From Brachyhypopomus gauderio (Eukaryota > Chordata > Actinopteri > Gymnotiformes > Hypopomidae), in assembly GCF_052324685.1 (NCBI RefSeq), contig NW_027506985.1, positions 62,001 to 126,000 of the forward strand: DNA of 64,000 bases, written 5' to 3'. The position numbers and the translations under genes are program-made. Shown here piece after piece: positions 20,236 to 32,366 of the stretch. Every line of letters begins with the position of its first letter. Position 1 is the stretch's first letter. The notes under the pieces were generated by a model that did no database searches, had not been told where the DNA came from, and worked only from the letters and a program-made list of their open reading frames with translations.

Positions 20236-21111
20236 AGCCATTAAGGCCTATGGGAGGTCCTATTTTTTCTAAAAAGATTGCATCAGACTTAAAGATAATG
20301 GAAATCCAGTGGTGAATTCTCAGAAAAGGTGTGAACTAAAAAACAAAGTGATATGATTGTTCACTTTCACTTTCTGAATGAGGATAAAAAGAGAATACAA
20401 AGAGGAGCAAGCCAGTTGTTCTCGAGACAACTCCTACGTTGTATGCCCTGTGTGGTTGCAATAAAGTGTTTTTTATTTTCCAAGTGTTTTTTTTTCCACA
20501 CTGTCCAAGTGTTGTTTCTTCACTGTCCTGACAAAATGTCTGTTTTTATTTTTCCACGACACCACACCCCTCGTCATCTTCATCACCTGCGTCTAGTTAA
20601 GTCCCATTGTTAAGTTGTGTATATAAACCCTGTGTCTAGTATTCCTGGTTGTTGGTCATTATATGTTTGTAGCTTGGTGTGTTCCACTCGCTCTCTCTGT
20701 GATCACTACACTTACCCCATATCCTGGTTTGTTCCATGTTTTCTGGATCCGCTCTATATGTCTGTCTTAGTTTCATTTCCTGCCCTATTGTGCTGCTCTG
20801 AGTCAATGTCAGAATCCAGTTTTTTTTTGTTCTGTACCTTTTAGTGTTTCCCTCTCTATGTTAGTTATGGTATTTAGGTTCTGTTTGTTTTCTCCTTGTG
20901 TATACATATCTCTCTTTAGCTTTGTGTTTCGTGTACATAAGTTATCGGTTAGCTGTGCATGTTGGTTTTCTTTGGTTTGTTGTATTCTGGCATTTCCGTT
21001 CATCAGTATTATTATTTCTGTTCTGGTTCTTTCACAATATTGTAATAATAATAAATAATAAAACCCAATTCTTCTGCATTTTCGTCCGGTCTGTCCGATT
21101 TGATCATTACA
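20236..21111 (+). mobile_element. Probable decayed LTR of the older retroelement
   Basis: Contains a gtgtatataaaccc TATA region near 20618 preceded by catcacctgcgtctagttaa. This resembles the promoter side of the solo LTR at 42113 (catcacctgtccctagttag then tatgtataaagtc). An aataaa near 21056-21061 and an end gatcattaca at about 21111 fit a 3' LTR end. The left edge was not fixed. Confidence 0.5.
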
Positions 21112-21931
21112 GGTATTAAATATAATAAAAATATACATTAACTTAATGCAAGCTTAACATAAACTAGCACCATTTGTTCAATATATACATGTAAGAATAG
21201 AATTTTGTAATAGATATTATATATGGGTGTAAATAATTATTACTGTATGTTAGTTACAAATGTAATGTGTGCAGGTGCAGTGGGTGGGTCTTGGTAATAG
21301 ACGTAAATAAGTGTCACACAAGGAATGGTTAGTGCTGGCATTGTTAAAGTCAGTAAGATTTGAGTTGTATCCTTGTTCTATTTTCTGATTTTAATAGGTC
21401 TTCCTATTATGACAGATCATGTTTCATAGTTTCTGATTTCACTTCCTGAACTGTTTTTTTTTTTTTGGAACAACATTGTGTAGACATTGAGGCAGGATTT
21501 GTGTGCCTTCTTAACGTGGTGGCCTTGCTGATGCTTATTGTGAACTGCTAACATATTGACTTAGACATAAAGGTGAAAGTGTTCATGGTTGGAGACCACC
21601 AGTGTCACTTGCAGTGCTAGACTAAACTAGACAGCTAACCCTAACCCTAGACCCTGCTGGCAAAAGCAACATGCGTCCTGTTCAATACGTCCTGTCTCTC
21701 AATAACAATAATGTCTGTTTCTTGGTCTGTCTGGTAGCCACTCTACCAGAATGTTCTCACATTTGTCTCTTGCTGTCTTCAGCGTACTCTTGGCTAGTCT
21801 CTTGGAGACAAGAGTGTTGTTAACCTCCAGTGTTCACATGCTTTAACAAACAACATTTTTATTGGACCTTCCACCTTTTTAATCCTTAATTGTTTTCATA
21901 GACTTTTTCTATATTATATATAATAATAATA
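21112..21931. other. Intergenic, nothing recognised
   Basis: AT-rich sequence with short simple runs, including an isolated ctaaccctaaccctag (two telomere-like units) at about 21635. No gene-like structure. Confidence 0.4.
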
Positions 21932-22189
21932 CACTGCTCAAAAAAATAAAGGGAACACTCAAATAACACATCCTAGATCTGAATGAATGAAATATTCTCA
22001 TTGAATACTTTGTTCTGTTCAAAGTTGAATGTGCTGACAACAAAACCACACAAAAATCATCAATGGAAATCAAATTTATTAACCAATGGAGGCCTGGATT
22101 TGGAGCCACACACAAAATTAAAGTGAAAAAACACACTACAGGCTGATCCAACTTTGATATAATGTCCTTAAAACAAGTCAAAATGAGGC

Positions 22190-23600
22190 TCAGTATTGTG
22201 TGTGGCCTCCACGTGCCTGTATGACCTCCCTACAACGCCTGGGCATGCTCTGGATGAGGTGGCGGATGGTCTCCTGAGGGATCTCCTCCCAGACCTGGAC
22301 TAAAGTATCCGCCAACTCCTGGACAGTCTGTGGTGCAACGTGACGTTGGTGGATGGAGCGAGACATGATGTCCCAGATGTGCTCAATCGAATTCAGGTCT
22401 GGGGAACGGGCGGGCCAGTCCATAGCTTCAATGCCTTCATCTTGCAGGAACTGCTGACACACTCCAGCCACATGAGGTCTAGCATTGTCCTGCATTAGGA
22501 GGAACCCAGGGCCAACCACACCAGCATATGGTCTTACAAGTGGTCTGAGGATCTCATCTCGGTACCTAATGGCAGTCAGGCTACCTCTGGTGAGCACATG
22601 GAGGGCTGTGCGGCCCTCCAAAGAAGGTCATTGTGGTAGAGTGAGCCAGTAGCGGTATGGAGGTACTTGGGAATAAAGTTTCAGAGGACTCAGGACTCAG
22701 TTTCTTTCTTTTCGCACACTTTATTTTCTTTATAAACAACTACAAAGTCAACAGCGTCAGGCCCGACGCAACACCATAGTCAAGGTGCTCCCCCCTTGCG
22801 GGTTCTCTTGCACGCCTTTTAAATCATAGGCCCCTCCCCCAGCAGGTGCGGGTCACGCCTCCTCTCTCCCGACTCCGGTAATCTAAAATCACAGCACCTT
22901 CACACAATAATCACACATACGCTCCACACATTCGACGGCCGTCATCATACATTCAATACCCATGCATATCAAACTGTAGTCCATAATAATATAAAAGATT
23001 GTCATTACTTATCTCTGGGTTGGTGATGAGTCGGATCTTCCGACCGCATCACAGTCATGCTGAAGGATGTTGCAGGCAGCATATCACTCTCCATGGCATC
23101 TCCAGACTGTCACATCTGTCACATGTGCTCAGTGTAAACCTGCTTTCATCTGTGAAGAGCACAAGGCGCCAGTGGCGAATTTGCCAATCCTGGTGTTCTC
23201 TGGCAAATGCCAAGCGTCCTGCACGATGTTGGGCTGTGAGCATCTGTGGACGTCGGGCCCTCATACCATCCTCATGGAGTCGGTTTCTAACCGTTTGTGC
23301 AGACACATGCACATTAGTGGCCTGTTGGAGGTCATTTTTCAGGGCTCTGGCAGTGCTCCTCCTGTTCCTTCTTGCACAAAGGCGGAGGTAGCGGTCCTGC
23401 TGCTGGGTTGTTGACCTACGGCCTCCTCCACGTCTCCTGGTGTACAGGCCTGTCTTGTGGTAGCGCCTCCTGCCTCTGGACATTACGCTGACAGACACAG
23501 CAAACCTTCTTGCCACAGCTCGCATTGATGTACCATCCTGGATGGTAGCTGCACTACCTGAGCCACTTGTGTGGGTTGTATGTGAAAGCACCACCAACAT
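22190..23600 (-). pseudogene. Tc1-like DD34E transposase, interrupted
   Basis: The N-terminal part (23055-23600) carries helix-turn-helix sequence ([20 protein letters not shown]) and the first catalytic Asp ([10 protein letters not shown]). A frameshift follows this motif. The C-terminal part (22190-22621) has MQDNARPH and SPDLNSIEHIWD, with the expected 34 residues between Asp and Glu. All three catalytic acids survive in separate frames, but the solo LTR at 22632-23053 and the frameshift destroy the gene. Confidence 0.9.
22632..23053 (-). mobile_element. Solo LTR (422 bp) inside the Tc1-like transposase
   Basis: Runs from tgtggtagag to ccgcatcaca, with a perfect 5-bp target duplication GTCAT (22627-22631 and 23054-23058). 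It has no coding capacity. Its ends do not match the sushi-like LTRs, so it is a different LTR family. Confidence 0.9.
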
Positions 23601-23989
23601 TCAAAAGTGACCAAAACGTCAGCCAGAAAGCATAGGTACTGAGAAGTGGTCTGTGGTCCCCAGCTGCAGAACCACTCCTATATATGGGGTTTCTTGCTAA
23701 TTGCCAATAATTTCCACATGTTGTCTATTCCATTTGCACAACAGCAGGTGAAATTGATTGTCAATCAGTGTTGCTTCCTAAGTGGACAGTTTGATTTCAC
23801 AGAAGTTTGATTTACTTGGAGTTATATTGTGCTGTTTAAGTGTTCCCTTAATTTTTTTTGAGCAGTGTATATTCTATATATATATTTTTTCTATATTATT
23901 GTAAATTAATAATAGTAGTAATAACTCTCACAAGTGGCTGATTTTAGAAAATTTTCTAAAATTAACTAATTTTCATTTAGGTAGACAAG

Positions 23990-24184
23990 CTACAGTGGTG
24001 TGAAAAAGTGTTTGCCCCCTTCCTGATTTCCTGATTTTTTCCATGCTTGTCACACTTAAATGTTTCAAAACATCAAACCAATTTAGATATTAGTCAAAGA
24101 CAACACAGGTAAACACAAAATTCTATTTTGTGTAAATGGTGTTTATTATTAGAGGAGAAAAAAATCCAAACTTACATGGCCCTG
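23990..24184. mobile_element. Terminal fragment of another Tc1-like element
   Basis: Begins acagtggtgtgaaaaagtgt followed by ttgccccc, a typical fish Tc1-like terminus. No transposase and no second end were found. Confidence 0.7.
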
Positions 24185-24480
24185 TGTGAAAAAGTGGGAA
24201 ACATCCTGACAGTAGTGCATTGCAGTAGTCTAATCTAGAGCTAACAAAGGCGTGCACCAATTTTTCTGCATCATCCTGTGATAATGCATTTCTTAATTTG
24301 GCAATGTTGCGGAGATGTAGAAAAGCTATCCTAGTAGTATTATCTATGTATTTATCAAATGATAGGTCGGAGTCGAGTATGACACCTAGGTTTTTGTCTA
24401 CTGTGCCAGGTGTAATGGGATAGTTTGCAAGATTAAGCATTTGATCTGGAATTTTTAGAAGTCTAAGTCTAAGCAATGTA
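24185..24480 (-). mobile_element. LINE reverse-transcriptase C-terminal fragment
   Basis: The minus strand encodes the KNLGVILDSDLSFDKYIDNT, IAFLHLRNIAKLRNALSQDD and SSRLDYCNALLSGC blocks. These are almost identical to the LINE at 40640-43398, so it is the same L2/CR1-like family, here heavily truncated. Confidence 0.85.
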
Positions 24481-25960
24481 CACTAATTCCTGTCACCTGC
24501 TGTCAAACTAATGGCTTGATCTAAAGAAGGACAGCAAAAAGTGGATTCACTGAACTAAAATATAACCAAATATTTGGTCATGCCATTTGGAGTCATGAAT
24601 GCCTCGGCTGTGTTCCAGCTTTATATAAATGAGGTGTTGCGCGAGACTGGATTGGTATGCTTTCATCTATCTTGATAGCATACTAATTTATATGCATTTA
24701 TAAGAGCATGTCACCCATGTTAGGAGAGTTCTCTAGTTGCTTCTGGAGAGCCATCTCTATGTCAAGCTCAAGAAAGCCACCTCTCATACTGAAGACGTTG
24801 CATTTCTAGGGTTTCTTGTGTCCAAAGGCAAATTGGCCATGGATCTGGGCCATGGCAAAATGACCCACTCTGATCTCTGTCCACCAGGTGCAGCAATTTT
24901 TGGGGTTCTCCAGCTTTTACTGCCGGTCCATTAAGAACTTCAGTTCGATGGCTGCCCCTCTTTCATCGATCACCAGCAAGGCGCCTAGATGGTTCCTATG
25001 AACTCCTGAGGCCCAGGTGGATTTGATGACCTTGGGACTTGCTTTGTCTCCACTCCCGTGCTCCATTTGCCAGATCCTGACCTTCCCTTCGTGGTGGATG
25101 TTGACGCCTCTGAGGCAGGGGTTGGGGCAGTGTTGTCCCAGCAGTTGGGGACTCCCCCTAAGTTACACCCATGCGCGCACTATTCACATTGCCTCACTCC
25201 CGCTGAGTGCAATTATGACATGGGTGACAAGGAGCTGCAGGAGGCTAAGCTGGCACTTGAGGAGTGGGGGCATTGGTGGTGGGTGCCAAACATCCATTTT
25301 TGGTATGGACAGAACATAAATATGTCCATACCTCCAGCAGACTAAGAGGCTCAACCCCAGGCAAGCCAGATGGTCCCTCTTCTTTGAACGGTTTGATTTC
25401 CGAGAACGTCAAGCCCGACGCCCTTTCTCGCCTGTTGGAGCTCTCCGCAGACCTCCTAACCCTCCCCCTGCCAAGATAGTGGCGCCCATCCAATGGGACA
25501 TTGAAACTGCCATTAAGAAGGCGTAGGTATGGTAACCCAACCCTGGAGGGGGTCCCGCAGGTCAGCTTTATGTTCCCACATAAAGGTGGAGGGTAATGGA
25601 GTGGGTCCACGCCTCGCCGTTCGTGGCTCACCCGAGTACACGGCGTACCCAGGAACTCGTTCAGCGTTGCTTTTGGTGGTCCGGTATAGACCAAGCGGTG
25701 GGCTTCTTTGTGGCTGCATGTGAGATATGCTCTCAACCAGTGTTAATTTCGTTGACGAATAATTTTCGTCATAGTTTTCGTCAACGAACCTTTTTTTCAT
25801 GACGAAAACGAGACGATAACTAAATTAAAACTATACGAAGGGATAAAACCGATGACGAAATTAAAGGACATTTTCGTCAACGAATAAGAACGAGACAAAA
25901 ATATTGGCCAGCGACGACATTCAATCAGACCTGATTTAGTTTAGTGAAAGGTAGGGATAT

Positions 25961-26256
25961 TGTCATGGTACGGCGGCCCCCTACTGGTCGCCCCCGTCTA
26001 CAGCAGCAGCTTGTCCTGTGGGTGTGGTGTTGTGTTCGTCCCTCAGGTGGGCGGAGCCCGCGATCCGTCTCACCTGAGGGTCGTTTGTTCGTCTATATAT
26101 GTCTTGTCTTTGTACCAGTTGACTGCTGGTTATTATATCCTTAATTCGGATCAGTTCACGGGTTTTGGTTTGCACACTTTACATATTAAACCATCCTATT
26201 TCCCTGAGACTTGGCGTGATCGCTTCCATTTATTTTCGCTCACCCTGCCCGTCACA
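25961..26256 (+). mobile_element. Probable solo LTR (296 bp) inside the hAT element
   Basis: Runs from tgtcatggtacggcgg to cctgcccgtcaca, flanked by gatat and gataa (4 of 5 match). A tctatatatgtc TATA-like box lies at about 26092. Confidence 0.65.
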
Positions 26257-26431
26257 GATAAGTTAAGAAGAGATCCAACCATAACTACTTTAGCGTACAC
26301 GGAGAGGCGGGACAAACCGGGTAACCATCCAATCAGAACTAACGTCTTCACATCGCACAGAACCCGGGAAGACCAAACCAGCCTGTGAACTGTGGTCACT
26401 CATGAAATTAAACTCGAAGTTAACACGACAA

Positions 26432-26560
26432 TGTCAGCAGAGAGAAAGATGAGCGGCGATATATGGACACATTTCTCCTTTGACTTTGAGAAAAACAAGA
26501 CGCTGTGTAAACCATGAGGGATGATGATGTCGGGACAAAGACGACAAATGAAATGACATC
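26432..26560 (+). pseudogene. Remnant of a hAT transposase BED-type N-terminus
   Basis: The plus strand reads SAERKMSGDIWTHFSFDFEK then NKTLCKP and a stop. DIWTHF...C is the start of a BED zinc finger as found in hAT transposases (ZBED-like). The second half of the finger is frameshifted. It supports the hAT assignment of the host element. Confidence 0.6.
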
Positions 26561-27260
26561 TGTGGGCTATGGCATTGTTTTACGGCGCCCAGTTTTATAT
26601 AGAATGTAATATGCATTGTTCATAAACTCCATATGTTTTCAGGTAGAGCGGACCTACTGGTCATCAATGTTTTGTTATTGTTATGCTCAATAACTATAAG
26701 TTCAGGTCAATAGAGTTGTTTGGAAATTTGTTTTTGTATATATTGAACATACAAAAAAGAATGTTCTGTAACTGGTTAATAAATGTTTCATTTTGTGCAA
26801 GTGTATATAATGACTATTACACCATTTATATTTTAGTCAACTAAATTCTTTTGATATTTAGTCAACTAAATTCTAATGATAATTAGTTGACTAAAACTAG
26901 ACTAAGACTAAAAACAAATCAATGACTAAATTATGACTAAAACTAAATTACATTTTAGTCAAATACATTTTTAGACTAAAATAATTTAGACTAAAACTAA
27001 ATCAAAAATTGCTGTCAAAATTAACACTGCTCTCAACCTCGCATTTCAAACCTTTGGGTCTACTGTTCCCTCTCACCCCTGGTCTCACTTGTCTGTGGTT
27101 TTCATTACAATGTGGCCCCCCTCTTGAGGCAACACTGTAATCCTGGTCATTGTTGATCACGTCTCCAGTAAATTCATAGCCTTACCCAAACTTCCGTCTG
27201 CTCGGGAAACCATGACGCTCCTTTTGCAACACGTAGTGCATAATTTTAAGTCAAGTTTCT

Positions 27261-28493
27261 CTCTGAGACAAGGGTATATCTATCAGTGCAGTGTTCCAGA
27301 TAAGAAAGACCTTTGTCATATGTTCACCAGAGACCTGATCTGTGTCAGCAAGGAATGTAAACTAACAAAAAAAAACGAGGCAGGAAGCAGAAAGCAGAAG
27401 CAGAAAGAAAGAATGAACTGCAAACACTAATATTGTGATTCAGAATACTAGAAGTAATATAATGATCCCAAACTCATAGTGCATCATTTAAAGCACATGT
27501 ATTTATAAAGTTTGAATTCTGCTGTAAATGTAAGTGAGGCCAGTAGTATATTAGTATTATAATCCATTACAGTATTCTATTTGTCATGCTTGAAAGCAGT
27601 ATACTTGGGTTGTGATGTTTTGATGTTCAAAGTGCCAGTATTATTTTAAACTGGACCTGCTTTACCCCCCCCCCCCCCTTCAAAAATAAAATAAAAATGC
27701 AAACCTTGCCCCCCCTGCCTTGGTTATCAGGTAATGGTAATCACTTCTAGTATGGCTTGATTAAGGGTTATAAGTCAGGCAGGAAATGTAAATTGAACCC
27801 TGCAAGAATTACCTCTGTGTCCTTGAGTCTACCACCACAAAACAATGAACAAGACTTGTATTCATTAAAGAACAGATGAAATAACTTTTAGCGGAAATAA
27901 AATGGGCTGCCCAAAAGGTTTTCTAAAAAAAATTTCTGGGTGTTTTTGAATGGAACGACATTGTGTATGAGACAAAGATTGAGACACCTATGAATTCCAG
28001 GCATCAGGAAATTCTATGACGGAAAATCTGCCAAGTTTTGGTGCTTAACATAGTAATTTCTGTTGACCACACACCTATTGAATGAATGAAAGGATGAATA
28101 GGTTTGTAAACTTTTATTTTATTTTTCGGAGACAATAACATTACTGTAGACCTTAACTTACTCACAGATGCACTACAAGTATGAAACCCTCTCACTTATC
28201 ACTTACAGCAATGGATATGACTGAAGGCATGTTGGCATGTTGCTTAATACAACATGCCAATGATTCAGAAGTTTTAAATAGCAGACAAACATTCACTAAA
28301 TTTGTGAGAAATGTGTCAGAATACATAATAGTCCCTTATTAAAGATTTTCATTTTTTAATGATATATTCAATAAAATATGCCATAAAATAATTGTCAATA
28401 AATGATTGTCTTAGCATCTAATAGCCGTTAGACAATGTATGGTCATGAAATGACCAATTTTATACATAACATTTTGTATGTGAGTGGGATAAA
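27261..28493. other. Intergenic, nothing recognised
   Basis: AT-rich with a C15 run at about 27666. No exon pattern or complete element is recognised. Confidence 0.4.
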
Positions 28494-28500
28494 GTAGGTA

Positions 28501-28772
28501 TAATGGGCGAGGTGAGGCAGTGTGTAGAGACAGGTAATCCAGGTCACATCGTTTTTTGAATAACAACTAGCATTAATTGCGCTAGTACACCAATGGACTC
28601 ACAAAGACGCGCATGGGACAAGACTACCACACACAATATATACACAACAACACATTAGACTAATTAGACAAGTGCACACATACACACAGCCACACCCACA
28701 GGAGGTACATATATAGACACAGACTACGTGCACACACACCCGGGGGGAGGGGTCTGGGGCTGTAACGTGACA
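28501..28772. mobile_element. LTR-like insertion flanked by a 7-bp direct repeat
   Basis: GTAGGTA occurs at 28494-28500 and 28773-28779. The block ends gggctgtaacgtgaca, like the ends of the other LTRs here, but it does not begin with TG, so its left end is uncertain. Confidence 0.5.
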
Positions 28773-28779
28773 GTAGGTA

Positions 28780-30090
28780 AAATCACGGGAATATGACTGG
28801 GATTAAAATGTGATTTAACAACAACCTATTGTCTCATAAAACCTGAATACTAAAGTGAAGTAGGCCTTTTCAGCTTGAGATGTCTGCATGTCTAATTCAG
28901 TTCACAAAGGGCTTGTTCAGCAGTCGATGAGCTAAATCAGGTGTGTTGGGTCAGGTGTGTTGGAACAAGAAAGACCTGAAACACTTTATAGGTCTGCTGC
29001 TGTATTCATTCTGAACATAAAAAGTTCAGTTACAAACGTTTAATTTGCTATCAGGATTTGTGCACATGTTCACGAGGGTCCCATAAAATGGGACTTGCAT
29101 TTTGAGTGATTCACCAAAACCACACATGATTGTTGCTACCTCAAGTTTGCAAACATAAACAAATTGTCTGCTGGGTTTATATCTAAATATTTAACTGATC
29201 TACCTATATTTTCTAAACCAAATAAGATCATTGGATAGTTGTATGACCTCACCAGTGGCAACCCTATTGGACCAGGACTTGGTATACATCACACAGTTCA
29301 AGTCAAGATCCAACAACTCATTTGTATTGGTGGGAATCTATGAACAAGGACATACATGAGCTGGTAGCTTCCTTTTCAAATTGTGCTCAATAGAGGACAT
29401 CACCATCTGGCAAGCTAGTACCACTCGCAGTAGCTGAAAGGACTTGGTCACATATAGACGTAGATGTAGTTACAGACCTCAGTCTGTTGTTACAGACCTA
29501 CCGCAGTCTTACAGTTAGACTGTCAAAATTACCATAGTTAGTAGCTTCTCTAAAGCTGTTAAATTAATACCATTCATTTCTGTCTTGTCATCATTTGAGA
29601 AAGCAGAATTGCTTGTAAATCAGGTATTTAGGTAATTTGGAGGATTATTGAGATCTTACTCTGGACCACAACTTACATCAAAGGTGTGTTGAGCTTTTAT
29701 GGAAAAGCTGGGTGTCCATGTTTGTCTGATATCAGAGTATTACTATCAGAGCAATGGGCAATGACTTAAAGAGTTAATAGTGAAATGGGAAAATGCCTCT
29801 CTTTGTACTGCAGTGATCAGGAAGAGAGCCCATGGTTGTCAATCGATGCCTGAAGATGTGTGATAAGCCCAAGCCATGCAACCTGGGAACATTCCTGGTA
29901 GAGAGGAAGAATAAAGACTCCCAGCACTCCCCTCACTGTATTTCCTCCTTTCATTTCACCCTCTTACATGTTTCCTCATTGAAACCTTTTGTTTCAGGAC
30001 TACTGTGATGTCAAGCTGTGACTGAGGTCCGCTACGTTCTGAAGAAGGATGCTTCGGACCCTGCAATTCTACCAGGCCAATCTGTAAAAA

Positions 30091-30128
<38 letters not shown>

Positions 30129-31106
30129 TTGTCAGTCCTGTGGATTCTACCCTCCCTTCCACACACGTCCTGCAGAATCTGCCTGTTTGTCACCCCAGAT
30201 TACGGAAGCCACCCACATCTTGTTTTGCTTACATCTTGTTTTGTCTAACATTTCTAATCAGTATTTTGATCTGTATTTGGATCCTTCTGGTTATGACCAT
30301 TGTTTATATATTTTCTGGTTTGCTCCTCATGAATGTGACAACTTAATTGCACAGAATGAGGAAATACATTGTTTTGAATTAAGTGATTGTCTGTTTATCA
30401 ACCAGTTCCTCATAAGTCTTGTAAAAATATATTGATTGAAGTTGAGAGATTAAGCATAGATCACATTTCTATTAAAACATTTCCACAAGTGTACACAATT
30501 GCATAATACCATAATTTCTGTCATCTATGATAAAGATGAGCAAAAGACTTATCTAGTACTAAAAACATCTAATATTTTGACAGAAAATGCAGTAAGGGTA
30601 CAGTAAGGGTACAGTAAGGGTACAGCCTTCATCTGTTCATGTTAAACCTTTTTTCAGTACTTTTTAATTCTGTATATAAACACAGACATGGCTGAACAAC
30701 TGCAGACATGCGGGGGGGGGGGGGGGGGGGGTGAGCAGAGTCCTGGTGAAAATCTCCACTGGACCCTCACAGTGGCGTTTCTGGCAATGTGCCAGACTTG
30801 CCCTGATCTAAAACCTTGCGCAGCATATCAAGGCTACACAAAAGCCTGGTTTTACCACTAACACAGAGGCATCAAAGGAATCGCATGAGCTGTTTTCATG
30901 AGTTGGGCCTTTACATTTCTTTTAAATATCTGAGATATGCGATGCTACAAATGCTAAGAATGCTAAATGAAATGTACTGTTACATTTCTTTCTTTAATGT
31001 ACATTAGGGGTCATGGAAGGTGATGTAGAACTTTTTCAAATCTTGCTATTCAGTTGCTTTGTTAATTAATTTCAATTTTACCTGAAAATCAAAATCATTT
31101 TTAACT
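28780..31106. other. Region upstream of nos2 with poly-G runs and a weak exon-like block
   Basis: Holds poly-G runs at about 30096-30125 and 30712-30731, and three copies of a 12-bp unit (cagtaagggtac... at 30591-30625). A stretch from 29812 follows a good acceptor (ctctttgtactgcag), but I could not join it to a gene. Confidence 0.4.
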
Positions 31107-31405
31107 TAAACTATACTAAACTATTCTATACTCTTTTACTCTTGTCTCTGAAAACGTGCATCACCTGTAAATCAGGAAGTGATGCTGCTTGTCACGTCTT
31201 CACACTGTGCATTTAATATCTCTTCCTTACAAGAAAACAGACACACAAGCTATTAATAACATCAGTTACCCCCTCCTTTCTGTTTGGTGAAAAGTCTTGT
31301 GAATGGTGTAAAGACCAAAACATAATTACAAGGATGTTCCTTCTGTGTTTGGTTATGGTAAAATCACCACATTACTGATTATTTTATACCAGAAACATGC
31401 CGGTT
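31107..31405. repeat. Upstream nos2 duplication, copy A
   Basis: About 300 bp are similar to 32367-32668. Shared blocks include gaaaac..g..atcacctgta, aggaagtgatg, tcaatatctcttc and cttgtgaatggtg. The copies are diverged (roughly 75% by eye) and lie about 1.26 kb apart. Confidence 0.8.
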
Positions 31406-31862
31406 TTCTATTTATTTATTTTTGCCAGTGATCAGGAAGATGGACTGTGGTTGTCCATTAAGGATGTGGTTGACAAACAAAATGTAAGTTACATCAGAGA
31501 TTCTGGCAAAATAACAGTTAGGCACAGGTGATTTATAAAATGGTGACAGACAACCAAAAACAACAGATATCCAGAAAAATGTTTAACACCTGTTAAACAT
31601 GTGTAACGGGTAGGGTATGAATGGTTATTTTGTTAAAACTGTCACACTACCCCTTCATTCTTTTACCATATTTTGAAGATGTTCACCCTTGAATTGAGTT
31701 TTAAGTGGCCTTCAATGAAACTGGAAAGCATGTGAAATGGTGGATCGGATGGTGCAGATTCCTGCTGGTGCTAAATACTACAGAAAAATATAACGACACC
31801 CTTCAATAGATCAGCAATAGACACAAGAAGCCTTGACACCAACATCATCTAGCAGTATTTAG

Positions 31863-32154
31863 TGTCACGTGAGTGAGGAAGTAGGTTGATAGCGTGGTTT
31901 TAGTTTCATTTTAACTCCGAATAACACGTAGCAAATAAACACACACGAGACAAAGTCTGAACAAGACCCGACAAGGGCGTAGCCTAACAAACATATATAA
32001 ACACACGAACATAAGACACACGTGCAACACCTAACGTTAAAGACACACGAGACATGAATTACACACAATAAGACATACATACGGAAGTGAACGTGCATGG
32101 ACAAACACACAGACACAGACACGCCCAGTGGGAGGAGTCAGGGGCTGCTCCGTC
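31863..32154 (-). mobile_element. Putative solo LTR (292 bp) between the duplication copies
   Basis: Starts tgtcacgtgagtgagg and ends ggggctgctccgtcaca, flanked by ttag and atag. A minus-strand gtttatatatg TATA-like box lies near 31995. The ends resemble the sushi-like LTRs in this window. Confidence 0.55.
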
Positions 32155-32366
32155 ACAATAGTACAGAGGACGCTGGTGCTGTGCATGTTGGTGAAATGAA
32201 TTAACGGATACAATCAAGAAATTGCACATGGCTCTTGCAAACCTTTTATTATTTTTAAATGTCATGTAAACCCATAAGCTTTCTTACTAGCTGAGCCAAT
32301 TCTAATAGATTATATATTAGTATAGTGAATATCAGCAAAAACCTTTTACCACAATTTTGTCAGAAA

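Larger units (their letters stand above)
21932..23867 (-). mobile_element. Tc1-like transposon split by a solo LTR
   Basis: Ends are cactgctcaaaaaaataaag (left) and a closely matching cccttaattttttttgagcagtg (right), both flanked by TA. The transposase lies on the minus strand. Without the 427-bp LTR plus target duplication the element is about 1.5 kb. Confidence 0.9.
25738..27029. mobile_element. Non-autonomous hAT element inside the gypsy pol
   Basis: Ends are cagtgttaatttcg and aaaattaacactg, with a perfect 8-bp target duplication CTCTCAAC (25730-25737 and 27030-27037). The interior near each end is rich in ttagtcaactaaa or ttcgtcaacgaa subterminal repeats. Confidence 0.9.
24560..27260 (+). 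pseudogene. Decayed Ty3/gypsy (sushi/chromovirus-type) pol
   Basis: The order is RT (VMPFGVMNASAVFQ at 24577, then a degenerate YLDS block), the RT end (VAFLGFLVSKGKLAMD at 24800), RNase H ([20 protein letters not shown] at 25073 and [20 protein letters not shown] near 25193), and an integrase core piece after the hAT insertion (VILVIVDHVSSKFIALPKLP near 27140). Many stops and frameshifts are present. It is interrupted at 25738-27029 by a hAT element with an 8-bp duplication. It is a dead mobile-element gene, not a host gene. Confidence 0.85.

Noticed and set aside
21625-21660. Interstitial telomere repeat (ctaaccctaaccctag)
   Set aside because: Only two units, which is expected by chance.
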